The notes beneath the pieces are model-generated. The model saw only the letters and a list, made by a program, of their open reading frames with translations, was not told the origin of the DNA and ran no database searches. DNA of 64,000 bases from Kitasatospora sp. MAA4 (lineage in GTDB: Bacteria > Actinomycetota > Actinomycetes > Streptomycetales > Streptomycetaceae): the NCBI RefSeq assembly GCF_029893355.1, contig NZ_JARZAI010000019.1:107678-171677 (forward strand), written 5' to 3'. Positions 49,665-57,951 of the stretch are shown in pieces. A program made the translations under genes and the position numbers. The stretch's first letter is position 1; each line of letters opens with the position of its first letter.

Positions 49665-50201
49665 ATGTCGCTCCCGCACGCCATCCTCACCGCCCTGCTC
49701 GAACGACCCTCCTCGGGGCTGGAACTGACGCGGCGGTTCGACAAGTCGATCGGCTTCTTCTGGTCCGCCACCCACCAGCAGATCTACCGCGAGCTGGCGA
49801 AGTTGGAGCAGGGCGGGCTGATCCGGGCGGTTCCCGGACCGCCCGCCCGGGGCCAGAAGAAGGAGTACGAGGTGCTGCCGGCCGGCCGCGAGGAGCTGGC
49901 CGGCTGGGTCGCCGAGCGCCAGGACCCCAAGCCGGTGCGCGACGCGCTGCTGCTGCGCCTGCGGGCGGCCGCGGTGGTCGGCACGGCCGGGCTCGACGCC
50001 GAGCTGGAGCGCCATCTGGAGCTGCACCGGCGACAGTTGGCCGACTACGCGGCGATCGAGGAGCGTGACTTCCCGGCCGGGAAGGCGGACGGCGAGAACC
50101 GCCTGCACCACCTGGTGCTGCGCGCCGGGATCGGCCTGGAGGCCACCTGGATCGACTGGCTCACCGAGGCCCGCGCCGAACTGGCCGCTGATCCGCTTTA
50201 G
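49665..50201 (+). CDS. PadR-family transcriptional repressor
   Basis: A 178-residue regulator. The N-terminal winged helix (HAILTALLERPSSGLELTRRFDKSIGFFW, then QIYRELAKLEQGGLI) is typical of PadR, followed by a C-terminal dimerisation helix bundle (Vir_act_alpha_C type) ending near ATWIDWLTEARAEL. PadR proteins sense phenolics or drugs and release operators. It lies downstream of the flavin oxidoreductase and probably represses that operon through the palindrome at 47524. Confidence 0.92.
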   Translation: MSLPHAILTALLERPSSGLELTRRFDKSIGFFWSATHQQIYRELAKLEQGGLIRAVPGPPARGQKKEYEVLPAGREELAGWVAERQDPKPVRDALLLRLRAAAVVGTAGLDAELERHLELHRRQLADYAAIEERDFPAGKADGENRLHHLVLRAGIGLEATWIDWLTEARAELAADPL

Positions 50202-50342
50202 GTTTTTTTGGGGTCGACACCCGTCCGCGGCTGCCTCGGTGTCCGGAACCCCGATGCGACCCCGGACGGGTTGCCGCCTCGGTACCCCTCGATCGTCGTG
50301 CAGCAGGGAAATCCAAGTCAATCCTCCGGTTTCCTACCAGCA

Positions 50343-50362
50343 ACCCAAGACATACCTTGGGT
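50343..50362 (+). promoter_or_regulatory. Inverted repeat upstream of the LysR gene
   Basis: ACCCAAG (50343-50349) and CTTGGGT (50356-50362) are exact inverted repeats with a six-base A/T-rich spacer, 31 bp before the LysR start codon. It is a candidate autoregulatory site. Confidence 0.5.
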
Positions 50363-50393
50363 GCTGCCTCGGGTGCTGCTCTAGTTTGGTGCC

Positions 50394-51287
50394 ATGACTC
50401 TCGACGATCTTCGTGTCTTCGTCGCCGCCTGCGAGAGCGGCAACCTGAGCGCCGTGGCCCGCGACCTCTCGCGCACCCAGTCGGCCGTCAGCCAGCACGT
50501 CAAACGACTCGAAGCCGAACTCGGGCTGACTCTGCTGGAGCGGCAGCCGCGCGGCGTCGCCCCCACCCAGGCCGGCCGCATCCTGCACCAGGCCGCCGCG
50601 CAGGGCATCGGCCACCTCGACCACGCGCTGCGCCAACTCCGCGACCTGAAGCAGGGCGACACCGGCACCGTCCGGATCGCCACCGGCGCGATCACCGTGC
50701 GCCATTTCATGGCGGACGCCGTCGTCGGATTCCGGCGTCAACACCCCAACGTCACACTGGAGTTCCGCACCGAGAACTCCAGCCGCCGGTGCTTCGAGGC
50801 GCTCGCCGCCAACGCCGCCGACCTCGCCTGGGTCACCATCGGAGCCCCCGCGCGCGGCATCGAGCAACGGCCCGTGATGGAACTGCCCTGGGTCCTCGCC
50901 GTCCGCGCGGACGACCCGCTGGCGGCCAGGACCAGCATCGAGGCGGCGGACCTGGCGCAGATCCAGCTCATCCAGCTCCCCGCGAACTCGATCTCCCGTG
51001 CTCGCCTCGACGAACAACTCGCCCGTGATGCCATCGAGTTGGCCTCCACCACGAGCGTCGCCGACTGGGACACCGCGATCCTGCTGGCCGAACTGGGCCT
51101 CGGCCACGCCGTGGTCCCGGCCCTGCCCGGCTGGTCCACTGCCGTCCCCGGCCCGCTGCGCCTGATCCCGATCCCGATGCTGGCCCCGCTGGCCGCCGGC
51201 TGGGCCGTCCGCCAGTGGGACGCCCTCAGCCCGCTGACCCGGGAGTTCGCCGACACCGTGGCCGACAGTCTGCGCTGCTCGTCCTGA
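50394..51287 (+). CDS. LysR-family transcriptional regulator
   Basis: A 297-residue LysR-type protein. The helix-turn-helix is residues ~17-45 (LSAVARDLSRTQSAVSQHVKRLEAELG, then LLERQPRGVAPTQAG), followed by the linker helix and a periplasmic-binding-like effector domain (VRIATGAITVRHFM; FRTENSSRRCFEALAANAADLAWV). The effector is unknown. Its stop is two bases from the convergent stop of the first AlkB-fold gene, so no shared operon exists with that pair. Confidence 0.92.
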   Translation: MTLDDLRVFVAACESGNLSAVARDLSRTQSAVSQHVKRLEAELGLTLLERQPRGVAPTQAGRILHQAAAQGIGHLDHALRQLRDLKQGDTGTVRIATGAITVRHFMADAVVGFRRQHPNVTLEFRTENSSRRCFEALAANAADLAWVTIGAPARGIEQRPVMELPWVLAVRADDPLAARTSIEAADLAQIQLIQLPANSISRARLDEQLARDAIELASTTSVADWDTAILLAELGLGHAVVPALPGWSTAVPGPLRLIPIPMLAPLAAGWAVRQWDALSPLTREFADTVADSLRCSS

Positions 51288-51289
51288 GG

Positions 51290-52060
51290 TCAGACGGGCG
51301 GCATCAGATCGCTCTCGCTGATGGTGCACGTCAGCAGGGGGTAGGCGAAGTCCGTTTCGTTGTTCTCACGGCGCCGCAGTTGGTAGAACTCGCGCCTCTG
51401 CTCATCGTCGGCCGACGTGAGGCGCGCACCCTGCGGGAGGTAGGCATGTCCGTCGCGAAACCGAACGAAGGTTTTCGACGTTCGAAAGGTCACGCCCAAC
51501 CACTGGTTGTCCGTCGTCCGGACGGGCGGGTCCAGGACGATTTTGTGCCTGAGTCGCCGATTCGAGTCGACAGAAAACGCCACGATACTGTTGTGGGCGA
51601 GGGGGATCTCGAACCTCTCGCCACCGGTCCCCTTTGACTCGAAGATCAGCTTCCTCGGCGGACTCGCTTCGGGATGCTGGTAGCAGGAGAAGACGGCGAT
51701 GAACGACTCGTCGGCCAGATCGAGGGCTTGGTCGGAATGGCTGCCCATGGTCGTGTAAGCGTTCGTGTAACTCTCGATGAGAGCGTTGTTGAAGTCGACC
51801 GAAGGTGCCAAACGTTCCTGGATCTGTTGCGCCAGCCGTTCGTGCACCGCCCCGAAACGCTGCGTCGGGCTGCTGTACCGGGTGGTGGTACGCACGAGGG
51901 GAGCGTCACCCGCCTCGTCGATCCTGGTGAGCACGGCGCCTCGCCGGCCTTTTCCCACGTCTTCCAGACGAGCCGACGCGGACAGCTCCGCGAAGAGATT
52001 CTCCTCGGTCGGCAGAGTGAACGAGAGGATCTCATCCGAGATCCTGGAGCCGAGGGGCAA
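51290..52060 (-). CDS. AlkB-fold 2OG/Fe(II) oxygenase, divergent (small partner)
   Basis: A 256-residue protein I place in the AlkB-like oxygenase fold from its ligand pattern. TNAYTTMGSHSD gives an N-x-Y lid and H108-x-D110; LRHKIVLDPP gives His172; GVTFRTSKTFVRF gives Arg193, the 2-oxoglutarate ligand. Spacings of 62 and 21 residues fit AlkB (H-x-D, H, R). Outside these motifs it does not match AlkB, and the C-terminal 60 residues are polar and unfamiliar. Codon bias is weaker than in the neighbours. It overlaps the upstream gene by 29 bp, with its ATG inside that gene, implying translational coupling. Substrate unknown. Confidence 0.7.
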   Translation of the reverse strand: MPLGSRISDEILSFTLPTEENLFAELSASARLEDVGKGRRGAVLTRIDEAGDAPLVRTTTRYSSPTQRFGAVHERLAQQIQERLAPSVDFNNALIESYTNAYTTMGSHSDQALDLADESFIAVFSCYQHPEASPPRKLIFESKGTGGERFEIPLAHNSIVAFSVDSNRRLRHKIVLDPPVRTTDNQWLGVTFRTSKTFVRFRDGHAYLPQGARLTSADDEQRREFYQLRRRENNETDFAYPLLTCTISESDLMPPV

Positions 52061-53288
52061 CGTAGTCTCCCGTGTTCATGCTGAAGAGGAATTCGTCGCC
52101 GTAGTCAATGAAGGACGAGGTCCTGTTCTCCTCGGCGTACAGCCTGCGCAGCTCGTCCATGCCGTCCGGTGTGGGTGGCCCCAGCTTCACCAGATCTCCG
52201 GCCATTTTGAGGAATGTGTGACCGTCCTTGTGAACGGCTTCGGTGCTCGAACAGCGCACCACGTATCCCAGGCGGGTCGGGAGCAACTCGGCGTCCAACG
52301 TCGAGGGTCGGATCTCGTGCGAATACAGGCGGTTGGTGGACAGCGGCATGAAGAACACGGAGCCGGGGTAGAGGGTCACGGTGAACTGCGGGGGGAGCGC
52401 GAGTCCGTCGGTTTCCCCGGTCCGCTCCTTGAGGCGGAAGTGGAGTTTGGTCAGCCCGCTGGCACCCTTCCCGCCGGCACTCTTCACACCGTAGTCGAAG
52501 GCGTCTTCGGCCAGGGGCTGCAGCTTGTCGAGCCCGTCATAGAAGGTGCAGAAGGCCATGATGCCGTTGGCGGGCATGTCCTTGGTCTTGTCGGCATGGG
52601 CCGAGATCTTGGCCTTGGACTGCTTGCGCTCGGCCGTGGCAAGGGTGTTGTGGTAGATCTGCGCGAGGACGTGATTCAGCGGTGCCTGGTTCCGGAAGAC
52701 GCCGGCGGCCTCGCGGTTCAACGCGTCGACGATGCCCGTGTCGGTCGGGCCAAAGCTCTCGGTCGGCCCCGAGAGATTCGTGGAGCACCGAAGCAGGCGG
52801 AAGTGCAGTTCGTCACCGTTTTGTGTGACGGGCGTCAGATAGATCCCGCTGCGATGAGCCGTTCCAGGCTTGGTGGACTCCGTCAGGGACTGGAACTCGT
52901 GCTCCGCACGGATCTGCCCGAAGTGATCGGCGCCGAGACCGAAAAAGCGGCGGTAGTACACGCCGGCGCCGTGTACGCGGATGGGAACTCGGCCGATGTC
53001 GATGAGGGTCCAAGGCTTGTCGACGCCCTCATGGTAACCGTGTGACAGCTCCCGGACAACGAAGACCCGGGCAGCCGCATGCAGGTGGCTGCCGCTGATC
53101 CCGGACACATCGCCACACAGGTAGACGGTCTTCTGCGCGAGGTCGGGAGAACCGGAAGCCAGCTCCTCCGGCGTGATCGTGGAGCCGAAGAAGTCCCTGA
53201 TCAGGTCATTGTCCTGCACCATCGAAGGCGCAACCAAGATGTTGCCCGCATCCTCGATGAAGGATTCTGCCAGCTCTGGTGTGTGCAT
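52032..53288 (-). CDS. AlkB-fold-like 2OG/Fe(II) oxygenase, large partner
   Basis: A 418-residue protein. The C-terminal half shows a second set of oxygenase ligands: ISAHADKTKDMP (H-x-D near 231-233), LYSHEIRPS (His near 324) and YVVRCSSTEAV (Arg near 345), with a NxxxFF-like strand GSVFFMPLSTN before the distal His. The N-terminal ~200 residues (VYLCGDVSGISGSHLHAAARVFV, GAGVYYRRFFGLG) are of unknown family and could bind substrate. The whole gene has lower G+C than its surroundings. ATG 53288 is used; TTG three bases upstream is possible. With its overlapping partner it forms an isolated two-gene module. Confidence 0.6.
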   Translation of the reverse strand: MHTPELAESFIEDAGNILVAPSMVQDNDLIRDFFGSTITPEELASGSPDLAQKTVYLCGDVSGISGSHLHAAARVFVVRELSHGYHEGVDKPWTLIDIGRVPIRVHGAGVYYRRFFGLGADHFGQIRAEHEFQSLTESTKPGTAHRSGIYLTPVTQNGDELHFRLLRCSTNLSGPTESFGPTDTGIVDALNREAAGVFRNQAPLNHVLAQIYHNTLATAERKQSKAKISAHADKTKDMPANGIMAFCTFYDGLDKLQPLAEDAFDYGVKSAGGKGASGLTKLHFRLKERTGETDGLALPPQFTVTLYPGSVFFMPLSTNRLYSHEIRPSTLDAELLPTRLGYVVRCSSTEAVHKDGHTFLKMAGDLVKLGPPTPDGMDELRRLYAEENRTSSFIDYGDEFLFSMNTGDYVAPRLQDLG

Positions 53289-53470
53289 CAAACGGTACCT
53301 GCCGTTCGCAGATCATGGTGGATTTCTCAGGCTGTGGACATGGCAACGGCCCGCACCCTTTCATTCGCGTTGCGAGGCGTGAACGAAAGGAGGCGGACCA
53401 ATTGAACCCTGATGCTCTCACGGGGCTCGACAGCGGGCAACGGGTTCTGGCTGACCGCAGTTGCCGCCGG

Positions 53471-53920
53471 CTAGGACCAGCCCTCCACCGGCCCGACCCA
53501 CAGCTGGGTGATGCCGGTGACGTACCGCGCGCCGCAGGCGTCGGCGGGTACCACCAGCTGCGGTCCGCTCTCGTCCAGCGGCGCGCCGTCGATGCTGGTC
53601 GCGAGCAGCACCTGCTGCCCGCCGAACTCCGGGTCGATCTCGGCCCAGGACAGCACCACGCAGTGGCCGTCCGCCCCGGTGATCCTGAGCAGGTAGCGCA
53701 GGCGCTGCTTGCGCCCGCTGAAGTCGATCTGCGGCCGGGCCGCCCGCAGCACGTCCCAGAGCTTCGGCCCCTCGAAGCCGTGCCGCTGCTCACCGCTCGT
53801 CAGGCAGTCGAAGCTCACCTCCACCCGATGCGCGGGGAGATCGCGGAGCTGGTCCACCGTCAGTTCGGTCGGCTCGTCCAGGTGGCCGTGCAGCAGCAGG
53901 GTGGCGGCGGATCGGGGCAT
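53471..53920 (-). CDS. Small sulfite-oxidase-fold molybdopterin-binding protein
   Basis: A 149-residue protein matching the oxidoreductase molybdopterin-binding domain: ELTVDQLRDLPAHRVEVSFDCLTSG, GFEGPKLWDVL, CVVLSWAEIDPEFGGQQVLLA and GPQLVVPADACGARYV. The Cys of FDCLTSG is at the position of the Mo-coordinating Cys. No signal peptide is present and the protein is only one domain, so it lacks the dimerisation and haem parts of sulfite oxidase. The reaction is unknown. AGGA precedes ATG 53920. Confidence 0.82.
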   Translation of the reverse strand: MPRSAATLLLHGHLDEPTELTVDQLRDLPAHRVEVSFDCLTSGEQRHGFEGPKLWDVLRAARPQIDFSGRKQRLRYLLRITGADGHCVVLSWAEIDPEFGGQQVLLATSIDGAPLDESGPQLVVPADACGARYVTGITQLWVGPVEGWS

Positions 53921-54144
53921 CGGCGTTCCTTTCCCGGGCCGCGCTGTGTGGCCCGGGAAGGTGGTACCCGAGTGGCACGCGCGACACTCGCACGTGCCGC
54001 GTGAAATCCAAATTTCACTGGCAGATGCGATGATTCTCTGCCTTCACCCTCGCATCTGCGGCTCGACTCCGGCGTGCTCCGTTGCTGCACCAAGGGCGCG
54101 TGGTGCCGGACCACCGGGTGCAACCTGGGTGATTGTCGGCTCGG

Positions 54145-55143
54145 CTAGTTCGCCGCCGGGCCGAAGCGGTGGCGGTAGGCGGTGGGGGTGATGCCGGTTT
54201 CGCGGCGGAGGAGGGTGCGGAGGTTGGTGGGGGTGCCGAGGCCGCTTTGGCGGGCTACCAGGGTGAGGCTGGGTTCGCCGCGTTCGATCAGGCGGCGGGC
54301 CAGGGTGAGACGTTGGGCGGTGAGCCAGGTCAGGGGGGTGGTGTCGAGCTGGGCGCGGAAGCGGCGGTGGAGGGTGGCCGGGCTGACGGCTGCGCGGGAG
54401 GCGAGGTCGGCCACGGTGAGGGGTTGGTCGAGGTGTTCCTGGGCCCAGGCCAGGACGGGGGCGAGGGACTCGTCGGGGAGGTCGGGCATCGGGCGTTCCA
54501 CGAACTGGCGTTGTCCGCCGTCCCGGTGGGCGGCGAAGACCAGGCGCCGGCTGACCGTGTTGGCGATCTCCGCGCCGTGGTCGCGGCGGACCAGGTGGAG
54601 GCCGAGATCGAGGGCGGCCGCGCTGCCCGCTGCGGTGAGGATGTCGCCGTCGTCCACGAACAGCACGTCGGATTCGAGTCGGACGGCGGGGAAGCGGGCC
54701 CGGAAGGCGTCCGCCCACTGCCAGTGCGCGGTGGCCCGGCGCCCGTCGAGGACGCCCGCCTCGGCCAGTGTGAAGGCGCCGCTGCAGAAGCCGACCAGGC
54801 GCGCGCCGCGTGCGTGCGCCCGCCGGACGGCGTCGAGGACGGCCGGGCGGCGGGGTACGTCGACGTCCGGGCGGTTGGGGACGATCAGGGTGTCGGCGGT
54901 GTCGGCCGCCTCCAGCTCGGCGACTCCGGTGAGGGTGAAGAAGCCGTCGCGCATCAGGGTGCGGGGCTCGGGGGAGCAGAGCCGGAAGTCGTAGAGGTCG
55001 CGGCCGATCTCGGGTCGGCGCAGGCCGAAGACCTCGGTGGCGCAGCCGAGTTCGAAGGGGTTGGAGTTCTCGTCCACGATCACGACGACCCGGTGCACCT
55101 GCGAGGCTACCTGCGAGGCGACGTGCGATGATTCTTTCGGCAT
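54145..55143 (-). CDS. GlxA-family AraC-type regulator
   Basis: A 332-residue regulator with a DJ-1/PfpI-like N-terminal domain (VVVIVDENSNPFELGCATEVFG; VGFCSGAFTLAEAGVLDG) and a C-terminal AraC DNA-binding domain (LTVADLASRAAVSPATLHRRF; SLTLVARQSGLGTPTNLRTLL). It resembles the regulator at 8569-9486 in layout but is a distinct gene. ATG 55143 has AGGA seven bases upstream. It diverges from the cupin gene at 55196 with only 52 bp between starts, so it probably controls that gene. Confidence 0.9.
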   Translation of the reverse strand: MPKESSHVASQVASQVHRVVVIVDENSNPFELGCATEVFGLRRPEIGRDLYDFRLCSPEPRTLMRDGFFTLTGVAELEAADTADTLIVPNRPDVDVPRRPAVLDAVRRAHARGARLVGFCSGAFTLAEAGVLDGRRATAHWQWADAFRARFPAVRLESDVLFVDDGDILTAAGSAAALDLGLHLVRRDHGAEIANTVSRRLVFAAHRDGGQRQFVERPMPDLPDESLAPVLAWAQEHLDQPLTVADLASRAAVSPATLHRRFRAQLDTTPLTWLTAQRLTLARRLIERGEPSLTLVARQSGLGTPTNLRTLLRRETGITPTAYRHRFGPAAN

Positions 55144-55195
55144 GTGCAATTCCTAGCACTCACGCCGGCCGGACGAGACGGCGGAGGATGGGCGC

Positions 55196-55591
55196 ATGAG
55201 CAGCGAACCGATCCTCCTGAGCAGCGCACTGGCCTCCTTCGACGCCCTGTGGAGCCCCCGCATCGTCACGCGCGTCAACGACTACGACGTCCGGATCGCC
55301 AAGGTCGAGGGCGAACACCTCTGGCACGCCCACGATGACACCGACGAGTTCTTCCTGGTCCTGGAGGGGGAGTTGCACATCTCCCTGCGGGAGCCCGCCG
55401 GCGAGCGCACGGTCCGGCTGCCGCGGGGGGCGGTGTTCACCGTCCCCCGCGGGACCGAGCACCGGCCGTACGCGCCGTCCGGCGCCGCCATCCTGATGTT
55501 CGAGCCCACCGGGACGCCGACCGTCGGTGATCGTCACGAGGAGATCCCGGGGCACGTGGACGCGACGATCGGGCACGCGCTCGGCGCCTGA
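55196..55591 (+). CDS. Cupin-domain protein
   Basis: A 131-residue single-domain cupin. Motif 1 is EGEHLWHAHDDTDEFFLVLEGEL, with H-x-H...E metal ligands, and motif 2 is RGAVFTVPRGTEHRPYAPSG, with the second His. It is probably a metal-dependent enzyme or binding protein of unknown substrate, divergently paired with the GlxA-type regulator. GGAGG lies ahead of ATG 55196. Confidence 0.88.
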   Translation: MSSEPILLSSALASFDALWSPRIVTRVNDYDVRIAKVEGEHLWHAHDDTDEFFLVLEGELHISLREPAGERTVRLPRGAVFTVPRGTEHRPYAPSGAAILMFEPTGTPTVGDRHEEIPGHVDATIGHALGA

Positions 55592-55602
55592 GCGAGCGGC
55601 CC

Positions 55603-56805
55603 TCACTGCTGCCAAGTGCTGCCGGTGGCAAGGGTGGTCAGCTGGTCGAGTGTCAACGCCAGTGGGTCGCCTGCTGGTTGGTGGCCCTTGGGGTCGTTCC
55701 ATTCGGTGACGGTCACTCGCGTGCCGTCCGGGTGGAGGGTGTCGACCATCAGGTGGAGGGTGCTGCCGGCTCCGCTCGTGCGGGCGAGCACCTCGGTGCC
55801 GTTCGGGGTGCGGGTCAGCGGTCCACCGTTGGCGCTGTCCTCGAAGACGGTGTGGGGGGCGACGTTGCCGCCCTGGTCCCAGTTCGGGTAGACGGTGACC
55901 TGCAGCACGCTGGTGTGTCCGCCCAGGGTGACCGTGAAGTGGGCCGTGTCGGGCGACGTCTGCCCGTCGGTGCTGGTGCTGTGCTGGGCGCCGGTCGGGA
56001 GCAGGGCGGCGGCGGTGGCGATGACCTCGGCGGGTGGCGCGACGTGCGTGCCGGGGGAGGGTGCCCCGCTGGCCGGGGCGGCGAACTGCTCGAAGACGGG
56101 GTCCCAGGCGCTGCTGGTCTCGATGGCGGTCACCTGCTCGATGCTCAGCGGCGGCTCCGGCCGGGTGGTCGGGGGAGCGGCGGTGACCGAGTTGTACTCG
56201 TCGATCCGTATCTGCCGGCCGTCGGTGCCGGTCCAGGTCACGTTCCAGGTCAGTGGGCCACCGGGACGAAGCGCGAGCTTGTTGACGAGCAGGATCGAGC
56301 CGTCCGGTCGGACGGTCCGCACGCAGTTGGCGTCGGGGCTGGTGAACGGGTCCGGGCACTCGGTGTCCTGGGCGCCCCGGGCGACCGGTGCGGGGACCCG
56401 GTTGGTGGAGAGGTTGATCATGCCGGCGCCGTGGCCGTCGTCGAACTTGAGCGTGGCCCGCGGTCCGGCGCCGGGCGGGTCCACCTGGCCGATGCCGGCT
56501 CCCTGGTCCTCGGTGACCCGGCCGGGTGGCAGCAGGGACTTGAACGTGCGGTCCATGAACGCCCCGGTGATCTGGCTGGAGCGGCCGTCGCTGGTCGCCA
56601 ACGAGCTTCCACTGGGCTGTAGTTGGGTGACAGCCAGACCGGCGAGCAGCACTCCGGCGGCGCTCGCGGCCACCGCGGTGCGCCGTCGGACGGTGCGGCG
56701 GCGACTGCGCGACTGCGCGCCGTCGACCAGCGTGTCCATGGGTATTTCGGGCGCCAACTCGGCTGCTTCGCGCAGTGCTTGAGAGAAGTTGTCGTCAAAG
56801 GGCAT
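55603..56805 (-). CDS. Membrane-anchored partner of the SigE-family sigma factor
   Basis: A 400-residue protein. A ~45-residue cytoplasmic N-terminus (FSQALREAAELAPEIPMDTLVDGAQSRSRRR) precedes one TM helix (VAASAAGVLLAGLAVTQL), then a large extracytoplasmic domain rich in Thr and Pro. It starts 20 bp after the sigma-factor gene on the same strand, the usual place for an anti-sigma or sensor partner of SigE-family sigma factors; the N-terminus has no zinc-binding HxxxCxxC motif, so it is not a classical ZAS anti-sigma. A role as membrane-bound regulator of the sigma factor is inferred. GGGAG precedes ATG 56805. Confidence 0.72.
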   Translation of the reverse strand: MPFDDNFSQALREAAELAPEIPMDTLVDGAQSRSRRRTVRRRTAVAASAAGVLLAGLAVTQLQPSGSSLATSDGRSSQITGAFMDRTFKSLLPPGRVTEDQGAGIGQVDPPGAGPRATLKFDDGHGAGMINLSTNRVPAPVARGAQDTECPDPFTSPDANCVRTVRPDGSILLVNKLALRPGGPLTWNVTWTGTDGRQIRIDEYNSVTAAPPTTRPEPPLSIEQVTAIETSSAWDPVFEQFAAPASGAPSPGTHVAPPAEVIATAAALLPTGAQHSTSTDGQTSPDTAHFTVTLGGHTSVLQVTVYPNWDQGGNVAPHTVFEDSANGGPLTRTPNGTEVLARTSGAGSTLHLMVDTLHPDGTRVTVTEWNDPKGHQPAGDPLALTLDQLTTLATGSTWQQ

Positions 56806-56825
56806 GATAGGGCTCCCGTCGCACG

Positions 56826-57353
56826 TCAGTGGTGGTCGAGTTCGTCGAGTTCGGTGCCGAGCGCGGCCCGTAGGCGTTCCAGGGCCCGGGCACTGCGCGA
56901 GCGGACCCCGCTCGGGCTCAGGTGCAGCGCGGTGGCCACCTCCTCGGCGCTGCGGTCCTCCCAGAACCGCAGCACGAGCACCGCCCGGTCCTGCGGGGGC
57001 AGTTCGCCGAGCGCGCGCAGCAGGGTCAGCCGCAGCGCGGGGTCGGGGTCGCGGACGGCCACCTCGGCGAAGGTGTCGGTGACGTGCTCGGAGCTGCTGC
57101 GCCGGCGCCGGTGCGTCAGGAAGGTGTTGACCAGGACGGTCTGTGCGTATCCGGACGGGTTCTCCAGGCGGGATATCCGCCGCCACTTCCCGAAGATCCG
57201 GCTGAGGGCCTCCTGGGCGAGGTCCTCGGCGAGATACGCGTCGCCACCTGTCAGCAGGTACGCCGTCCTGACCAGGTGACGCCCCCGCGTCGCAGCGAAC
57301 TCCCGGAAGTCCAGGGGCTGCGAGAGCCCTGGACTCTTCGTTGTGCGATCCAT
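56826..57353 (-). CDS. SigE-family ECF RNA polymerase sigma factor
   Basis: A 175-residue sigma factor. Region 2 is FREFAATRGRHLVRTAYLLTGGDAYLAEDLAQEAL, with ISRLENPSGYAQTVLVNTF after it, and region 4 is LPPQDRAVLVLRFWEDRSAEEVATALHLSPSGVRSRSARALERLR. This is the compact two-domain SigE subgroup of actinobacteria. The start ATG 57353 lacks a good ribosome-binding site. The gene lies 25 bp downstream of the TetR gene and 20 bp upstream of its membrane partner, so all may share one transcript. Confidence 0.93.
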   Translation of the reverse strand: MDRTTKSPGLSQPLDFREFAATRGRHLVRTAYLLTGGDAYLAEDLAQEALSRIFGKWRRISRLENPSGYAQTVLVNTFLTHRRRRSSSEHVTDTFAEVAVRDPDPALRLTLLRALGELPPQDRAVLVLRFWEDRSAEEVATALHLSPSGVRSRSARALERLRAALGTELDELDHH

Positions 57354-57378
57354 GGCTATCTAACGCGATGGGCCGACC

Positions 57379-57951
57379 CTAGCGTCCCGGCGTGCCCTGG
57401 AGCAGCTCGTGGACGAGGGCGACCAGCTCCTCCGGTTCGGCGGCCGCGAGTTCCTCGAAGGCGCCGCCGTTGCGGGCCAGCACCACGCCGACGAAGGCGG
57501 CGACCGCCACCTCGGCGCGCAGCTGCGGGCGGTCAAGACCCTCGCGGGTGAAGTGCTCGCGCAGCGGGGTGACCAGTCGGTCGTGCAGCTGGGCCCGGGC
57601 GGCGTCCTGGACCACGGGGTCGTCGTGGGGGAGGGCGGCGGCGCGGAAGACCGGGCCGGGGCCGCGTCGGGCGAGCCGGTCCAGCAGCTCGCGCAGGCGT
57701 CCGGGGGCGAGCAGGTCGGCGGGGGCGGCGTCGCCCTGCTCGGCGCGCATCACGGCGATGTAGAGCTGCGTCTTGCCGCCGTAGTAGCGGGCGATCAGGG
57801 CAGGGTCCACCCCGGCGCGCTCGCCGATCTCGCGGGTGGTGGTGCGGTCGTAGCCGCGCTCGCCGAAGAGCTCGGCGGCCGCGTCCAGCAGCAGCTCGCG
57901 GCTGCGGCCGGCGTCGCGCCGGCGGACCGGGCCCTTGCCCTCGGTGCTCAA
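57379..57951 (-). CDS. TetR-family repressor
   Basis: A 190-residue TetR. The helix-turn-helix is in RELLLDAAAELFGERGYDRTTTREIGERAGVDPALIARYYGGKTQLYIAVM. The ligand-binding domain is helical. It begins with TTG in a TTGA overlap with the MFS exporter stop, so the two are co-translated, and it probably represses the operon through the inverted repeat at 59503-59541. Confidence 0.9.
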   Translation of the reverse strand: MSTEGKGPVRRRDAGRSRELLLDAAAELFGERGYDRTTTREIGERAGVDPALIARYYGGKTQLYIAVMRAEQGDAAPADLLAPGRLRELLDRLARRGPGPVFRAAALPHDDPVVQDAARAQLHDRLVTPLREHFTREGLDRPQLRAEVAVAAFVGVVLARNGGAFEELAAAEPEELVALVHELLQGTPGR

